A stretch of DNA of 64,000 nt from Streptomyces sp. NBC_00525 (GTDB lineage: Bacteria > Actinomycetota > Actinomycetes > Streptomycetales > Streptomycetaceae): contig NZ_CP107834.1 in NCBI RefSeq assembly GCF_036346595.1, positions 3,720,001-3,784,000 of the forward strand, read 5' to 3'. Below, in pieces: positions 60,700 to 64,000 of the stretch; position 1 is the stretch's first letter; every line of letters begins with the position of its first letter. The position numbers and the translations under genes were made by a program. The notes beneath the pieces were generated by a model that was given only the letters and a program-made list of their open reading frames with translations, made no database searches and was not told where the DNA came from.

Positions 60700-61356
60700 C
60701 TACGCGTCCACCCACGCCGGGTCCCCCAGCAACTCCTCAAGGCCCCGCACCAGGCGCCCCACGTGGAAGCCGTCCGTCACTGCGTGGTTTACCTGGGCGG
60801 CCAGGGGGAGAAGGACGCGGCCGGCTCGTTCCGTGTAGCGGCCCAGGGTGAAGATCGGGGCGAAGTGGTCCGCGTCCTGCGCGATGTTGAGGTTGAAGGA
60901 GGTGAAGGAGGCCCACGGGAGGCTGGAGATGTCGAAGGTGTTCGGGGGGAACGTGTCCTGGGGGAAGAAGGACGTGGCGCGGGCGCCTTCCGCGAGCAGC
61001 GGGGCCGCCGCCTCGTGGAACGCAGCGAAGTCCGGGTCGTAGCGCGCCCACACGCACGCGAACGTCTCCCGGTCCGCGTTGAACACCGTGAACGCCGGGT
61101 GCACCACCGGCCACACCGCCGGATCGCCCGACTCGGTCAGGCACATCCTGAACTCCTCGTGCCGGTTCACCACGTCGGCGAGCGCCCAGACCTGCGCCAC
61201 GTACGACTTGCGCCGCGAGGCCCGCAGCGCGGCCGTGAACGCGGTGACGTCGATCTCCACCGTCATCGAGTACGTACACGGCACGCGCTCGCGGTAGTGC
61301 GCGAAGTGCTCGCGGCGCGGCCAGGCGGCCAGGTCTACGGGGATCGGGGCGTCCAT
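60700..61356 (-). CDS. cat: Chloramphenicol acetyltransferase (type A)
   Basis: 218 residues, the usual CAT length. Catalytic His is H191 in Val-Asn-His-Ala-Val-Thr-Asp-Gly-Phe-His, with D195. Further family blocks: His-Tyr-Arg-Glu-Arg-Val-Pro-Cys-Thr-Tyr-Ser near 20, and Pro-Trp-Ala-Ser-Phe-Thr-Ser-Phe-Asn-Leu near 150. It acetylates chloramphenicol using acetyl-CoA as a trimer; intrinsic resistance or another acceptor are both possible. No mobile element or resistance neighbour is nearby. Confidence 0.9.
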   Translation of the reverse strand: MDAPIPVDLAAWPRREHFAHYRERVPCTYSMTVEIDVTAFTAALRASRRKSYVAQVWALADVVNRHEEFRMCLTESGDPAVWPVVHPAFTVFNADRETFACVWARYDPDFAAFHEAAAPLLAEGARATSFFPQDTFPPNTFDISSLPWASFTSFNLNIAQDADHFAPIFTLGRYTERAGRVLLPLAAQVNHAVTDGFHVGRLVRGLEELLGDPAWVDA

Positions 61357-61439
61357 CGGCGCATCATCGCAGCCGCGCCATCGAACGCGAAGTCGGTTTA
61401 CCGCCAGCAGGGGCCGCCCCCGCCGCGCAGCCTGGAGGC

Positions 61440-61958
61440 ATGAACCACGTGACCTTCCCGCCCACCGCCATCGCCCCCCACGTCCTCGACCAGCTCCGCG
61501 CACGCGACGACGCGGGGGCCGCCATCCACAGCCGTGTGGACGACGAGGGCGGGGCGCCCCTGCGCTGCTGCCTGCGCCGCAGCCGTATCGGCGACCGGAT
61601 CTCGCTCGTGTCGTACGCCCCGCTGCGCCGCTGGGCGGCGGAGACGGGCGCCGAGCCGGGGGCGTACGACGAGGTGGGCCCGGTCTTCATCCACACCGAC
61701 CGCTGCACCGGCCCGGACCCGGCCGCCGGGCACCCGTTCACCGAGACCGGCGCCGTGCGCGTCCTGCGCCGCTACAGCGGTGACGGCCGCATCGCCGGAG
61801 GCACGCTCGTACAGCTGCCCGACGACCCCGACAAGGCCCAGGCCGTCATGGACGAGGCCCTGTACGAGGCGTTCTCGGACGCCGCCGTCGCCCTCGTACA
61901 CGTACGGGCGGTGGAGTACGGCTGCTTCCAGTACGAGGTGCGCGGGCTCAGGCGGTAG
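61440..61958 (+). CDS. DUF1203 family protein
   Basis: 172 residues. Typical DUF1203 blocks: Cys-Cys-Leu-Arg-Arg-Ser-Arg-Ile-Gly-Asp-Arg-Ile near 45-56, Val-Gly-Pro-Val-Phe-Ile-His-Thr-Asp-Arg-Cys near 78-88, Val-Leu-Arg-Arg-Tyr, and the final Tyr-Gly-Cys-Phe-Gln-Tyr-Glu-Val-Arg-Gly-Leu-Arg-Arg. Function unknown. It overlaps the convergent DUF397 gene by 11 bp. Confidence 0.85.
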   Translation: MNHVTFPPTAIAPHVLDQLRARDDAGAAIHSRVDDEGGAPLRCCLRRSRIGDRISLVSYAPLRRWAAETGAEPGAYDEVGPVFIHTDRCTGPDPAAGHPFTETGAVRVLRRYSGDGRIAGGTLVQLPDDPDKAQAVMDEALYEAFSDAAVALVHVRAVEYGCFQYEVRGLRR

Positions 61959-62190
61959 CGGTGTGCTGGACGAACGCCGTCCAGGACTTCGGCGACAGAG
62001 CCAGGGCCGGGACGGTGATGTCCTTGGAGTCGCGCACGTGGATGGTGTGGGGGCAGGCGGCGACCTCGACGCAGTCGCCGCCGTTCGGGCCGCTGTAGCT
62101 GGACTTGGACCAGGAAAGTGCGACCTCGACGCAGTTGCCGCCCTCCGGGCCGCTGTAGCTGCTCTTGAACCACTTGAGGTCAGTGTTCAT
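61948..62190 (-). CDS. DUF397 protein with duplicated motif
   Basis: 80 residues. The N-terminal DUF397 signature (Trp-Phe-Lys-Ser-Ser-Tyr-Ser-Gly-Pro-Glu-Gly-Gly-Asn-Cys-Val-Glu-Val-Ala) is followed by a second near-copy (Trp-Ser-Lys-Ser-Ser-Tyr-Ser), then the normal ending Val-Arg-Asp-Ser-Lys. The duplication is a 60-bp tandem repeat at DNA level. ATG overlaps the XRE stop (ATGA). DUF397 proteins are small partners of Scr1-type regulators. Confidence 0.9.
   Translation of the reverse strand: MNTDLKWFKSSYSGPEGGNCVEVALSWSKSSYSGPNGGDCVEVAACPHTIHVRDSKDITVPALALSPKSWTAFVQHTATA
62060..62179. repeat. 60-bp imperfect tandem duplication inside DUF397 gene
   Basis: 62060-62119 and 62120-62179 are two copies of the same segment with a few substitutions, in frame (20 codons each), so it doubled the DUF397 motif. 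Confidence 0.85.
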
Positions 62191-62999
62191 AGTCCTTCTA
62201 CAATCCGCTCGATCAGCGCACGGGACTCTTCCAGTCCGAGAGCTTGCGTCCGCAGCATGCCATATTTGGCGAACAGTTCACCCACGTCCGACTGTTCGGT
62301 GACCAGGTGGGTGCGGCCCTGGACCTCCAAGTACGCCAAGCGCCGCCAGTTGTCGGTCTCGAGCAGTACGAACGATCCGCTCAGACCGGAGTGCGTCTCC
62401 CTGCGGGGCGGCATCACCTGGATGTGCACGTGCCGCAACCGGCTCACCTCAAGAATGTGCTGGAGCTGCGCCTTGTGCACATCCCGCCCCCCGATGGGGC
62501 GAGTCAGCGCGCTGAGCTCCAGTACGAAACTGATGTCGGCCGGCGGCTTACGGGTCAGCAGTGCCTGCCGCGCCAGGCGTCCGACGATCAGCCGCTCGAT
62601 CTCTTCGTCGTCGAGTGGCGGGCACGCTTGATTGAACACGGCACGCGCGTGGGCCTCGGTCTGCAAGAGCCCCGGTACTACGTGGCATTCGTACTCGTAC
62701 CGCACCAGCGCCTTCGCCTCTTCCTCGGCGAATGGCTCGAACCACGACGCCACGCTGCTGAACGTCAGCTTCGCTGCGGCCACGATCAGTGCACCTCTGG
62801 CGCAACATGCATCGTCCGCCTTCAAGACGAAGTCGCCCTTCGGGGGCCGCTGGCCCCGTTCCACCATCGCCACCTGCGACTTCGAGAAGCCGATCCGCTT
62901 CCCCAAGCCCTCCTGCGAGAGGCCCGCCAGCTCGCGGAAGTGGCGTAACAGCACCCCGAACATCTCTGCGGTCCCGCCGCCAGTACTACTGGAGTGCAC
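62187..62999 (-). CDS. XRE/DUF5753 regulator, Scr1 type (contains a TTA codon)
   Basis: 270 residues: XRE helix-turn-helix at about 15-65 (Leu-Ser-Gln-Glu-Gly-Leu-Gly-Lys-Arg-Ile-Gly-Phe-Ser-Lys-Ser-Gln-Val-Ala) then the DUF5753 ligand domain with Val-Val-Pro-Gly-Leu-Leu-Gln-Thr-Glu-Ala. GTG at 62999 is chosen since GGAGG lies 7 bp upstream. Codon 18 is TTA (62946-62948), so translation may depend on bldA. Coupled to the DUF397 gene downstream. Confidence 0.85.
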   Translation of the reverse strand: MHSSSTGGGTAEMFGVLLRHFRELAGLSQEGLGKRIGFSKSQVAMVERGQRPPKGDFVLKADDACCARGALIVAAAKLTFSSVASWFEPFAEEEAKALVRYEYECHVVPGLLQTEAHARAVFNQACPPLDDEEIERLIVGRLARQALLTRKPPADISFVLELSALTRPIGGRDVHKAQLQHILEVSRLRHVHIQVMPPRRETHSGLSGSFVLLETDNWRRLAYLEVQGRTHLVTEQSDVGELFAKYGMLRTQALGLEESRALIERIVEGL

Positions 63000-63080
63000 A
63001 GCGCCACCTCCAAGTGCACAGTGATGCACAGATCCCTTGTGTCCCTGGTCACAGTACGTGCGGGCGCCGACGCTTTCCGT

Positions 63081-63506
63081 ATGGAACAGAAAAATTCACC
63101 GGACCTGATGCACTCCTGGATTCCCGCGAGCGGTCACGTCCTGCGTCACGCCGGCATCCACTTCGACGCCGTCCGGATCTCCGGCATCTTCGGGGAGCAA
63201 GTCGCGTACGAGATCATGCAGTTCACCGACTTCCAGGCCGGGCCGATCGTGCGGTCCCGGATCGGGATGCGGAGCATGTACTTCCTCGTGCCGCCCGGCA
63301 CCGTGAGTGCCTACCGGTGGCCGGCCGGGGCCGACGCGCTCGTGCGCAAGGGGTCGGACTTCGTCGGCGTACCCGCGCTGCACGGGCACACGTACCCCCT
63401 GGACTGGCGCTCCCGCCCGACAGTTGACGATCCGTTCGTGGAAACGAAACTGCTGTTCGAGCTGGTGAGGAAGGTGGTGGAGGACTCGATCTTTGCTGTA
63501 CGGTGA
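63081..63506 (+). CDS. Hypothetical protein (141 aa)
   Basis: 141 residues from the ATG at 63081 (no ribosome site; perhaps leaderless). Features: Ser-Trp-Ile-Pro-Ala-Ser-Gly-His-Val-Leu-Arg-His-Ala-Gly-Ile-His-Phe-Asp-Ala-Val-Arg, Met-Tyr-Phe-Leu-Val-Pro-Pro-Gly-Thr-Val, and a helical end. It resembles small Streptomyces proteins found next to XRE/DUF397 loci; I know no function. Divergent from the XRE gene. Confidence 0.7.
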   Translation: MEQKNSPDLMHSWIPASGHVLRHAGIHFDAVRISGIFGEQVAYEIMQFTDFQAGPIVRSRIGMRSMYFLVPPGTVSAYRWPAGADALVRKGSDFVGVPALHGHTYPLDWRSRPTVDDPFVETKLLFELVRKVVEDSIFAVR

Positions 63507-63518
63507 TTGCGTAATTAC

Positions 63519-63543
63519 GCTCCGTGTGCACGGCACACGGAGC
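63519..63543 (+). terminator. Stem-loop between two plus-strand genes
   Basis: Perfect 10-bp arms (63519-63528, 63534-63543), 5-nt loop, right after the stop at 63506 and overlapping the 12-bp palindrome GCGTAATTACGC (63509-63520). It may end the 141-residue gene. Confidence 0.6.
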
Positions 63544-63613
63544 GGCCCCCGGCGGTGCAGCAACACCGGACCGAGGGCCTTCACCCATCGATGGATCAGG
63601 AGGATCCACCGAG

Positions 63614-64000
63614 ATGCTTTGGCATGCTATCGCGCCTTCGTACGGTTATGTGAAGGCCACGCACGAAGTCGTGCGTCATCCGCAGCTCAACAGCGACGCG
63701 AAGATTCTCATCACGTACGTGCAAGGGCTCCCGCAGAGCGGCCTCACCGGCATGGCGTTGAGCGATCACGCGAAGAAGCTGGGGATCAAGGGCCGCGCGT
63801 ACCAGAAGGCCAAGGGCCAGCTCAAGGACGTGGGGTTCGTCCACGAGTGGCGGCGGCAGGGCGAGGGCGGGCTGTGGGTGACGGACCAACTGTTCTCCAA
63901 CGTCCCGCTCTCGGACGACGACGCGCGGCGGCTGCGGGACGCGAACGCGCAGGCGGAACCGAGTGATCGGACACCGGCGGGCGGTCAACCGCGTACCCGG
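63614..64000 (+). CDS. Winged-helix/HTH protein (3' end outside window)
   Basis: ATG at 63614 preceded by AGGAGG (63598-63603). The frame stays open to the window edge; 129 residues are visible. It opens Leu-Trp-His-Ala-Ile-Ala-Pro-Ser-Tyr-Gly-Tyr, then Val-Val-Arg-His-Pro-Gln-Leu-Asn-Ser-Asp-Ala-Lys-Ile-Leu, and a winged-helix-like segment (Gly-Met-Ala-Leu-Ser-Asp-His-Ala-Lys-Lys-Leu-Gly-Ile-Lys-Gly-Arg-Ala-Tyr-Gln-Lys, Gly-Phe-Val-His-Glu-Trp). DNA binding, in the style of replication-initiator-like HTH proteins, is likely, but the end of the gene is needed. Confidence 0.75.
   Translation, partial: MLWHAIAPSYGYVKATHEVVRHPQLNSDAKILITYVQGLPQSGLTGMALSDHAKKLGIKGRAYQKAKGQLKDVGFVHEWRRQGEGGLWVTDQLFSNVPLSDDDARRLRDANAQAEPSDRTPAGGQPRTR

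Noticed and set aside
1..64000. CRISPR arrays, tRNA or rRNA genes, insertion sequences or prophage
   Set aside because: No regularly spaced repeats, no cloverleaf-like sequence, no transposase or phage structural motif seen on either strand.

Overview
The window is high-GC actinobacterial chromosome and almost certainly from a Streptomyces. The GC bias sits at third codon positions, GTG and TTG starts are frequent, start/stop overlaps of the GTGA/ATGA type are common, and many families are typical of the genus: SigE-type ECF sigma factor, Scr1-type XRE/DUF5753 regulators with DUF397 and DUF6879 partners, futalosine-pathway MqnB/MqnD, HelD, bacterial XPB, and a CebR-type operator before a cellulase. 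I see no rRNA, tRNA, insertion sequence, phage module or CRISPR array. All functions are read from sequence motifs without database searches.

Layout. 0-6.4 kb: partial DUF6461-like gene, GNAT acetyltransferase, CopA copper ATPase behind a CsoR-type operator, divergent CutC, and a SigE-type sigma factor coupled to a membrane protein with an outer PASTA domain. 6.4-9.2 kb: secreted GH9 cellulase behind two CebR-like boxes. 9.2-19.4 kb: housekeeping genes (HelD, XPB helicase and a detached XPB-N-like protein, small membrane proteins, HAD phosphatase, cold-shock protein). 19.4-31.1 kb: the most unusual block. A LuxR-type HTH protein, a membrane-fusion protein with a peptidoglycan-binding insert, and MacB-like ABC ATPase and permease form one operon. 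Divergent from it are an I36-inhibitor-like secreted protein, two paralogous lipoproteins, and a 1503-residue exported protein with a lytic-transglycosylase-like core, a golvesin-like domain and a C-terminal NucA/NucB-type nuclease. A SUKH (SMI1/KNR4) protein follows convergently. I read this as a candidate antibacterial effector/immunity locus.

31-48.8 kb: mqnD-mqnB, a DUF2771 lipoprotein, two MFS exporters (one under MarR), DUF3027, a sacsin-like GHKL ATPase, a CtpE-like P-type ATPase, an AzgA-like purine permease, aldo/keto reductase, prolyl aminopeptidase, and a cupin-zinc ribbon protein. 48.9-52.2 kb: a four-gene, translationally coupled operon with its own TetR regulator behind two mirror-image operators. 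52.2-58.5 kb: a VOC protein, a RloA/RloB-like ATPase-Toprim pair (defence candidate), a Nudix/SAHH-like pair, and a three-gene XRE-DUF6879 module. 58.5-64 kb: a TTA-containing GT4 glycosyltransferase operon, chloramphenicol acetyltransferase, DUF1203, a DUF397-XRE pair, and a winged-helix-like gene running off the right edge.

How they fit: most of the window is core Streptomyces chromosome with short operons separated by clear stem-loop terminators. The accessory parts (23-31 kb and 52.9-64 kb) hold secreted effectors, defence-like pairs and Scr1-type regulators. The 23.0-24.8 kb part also has lower-GC sequence than its neighbours.
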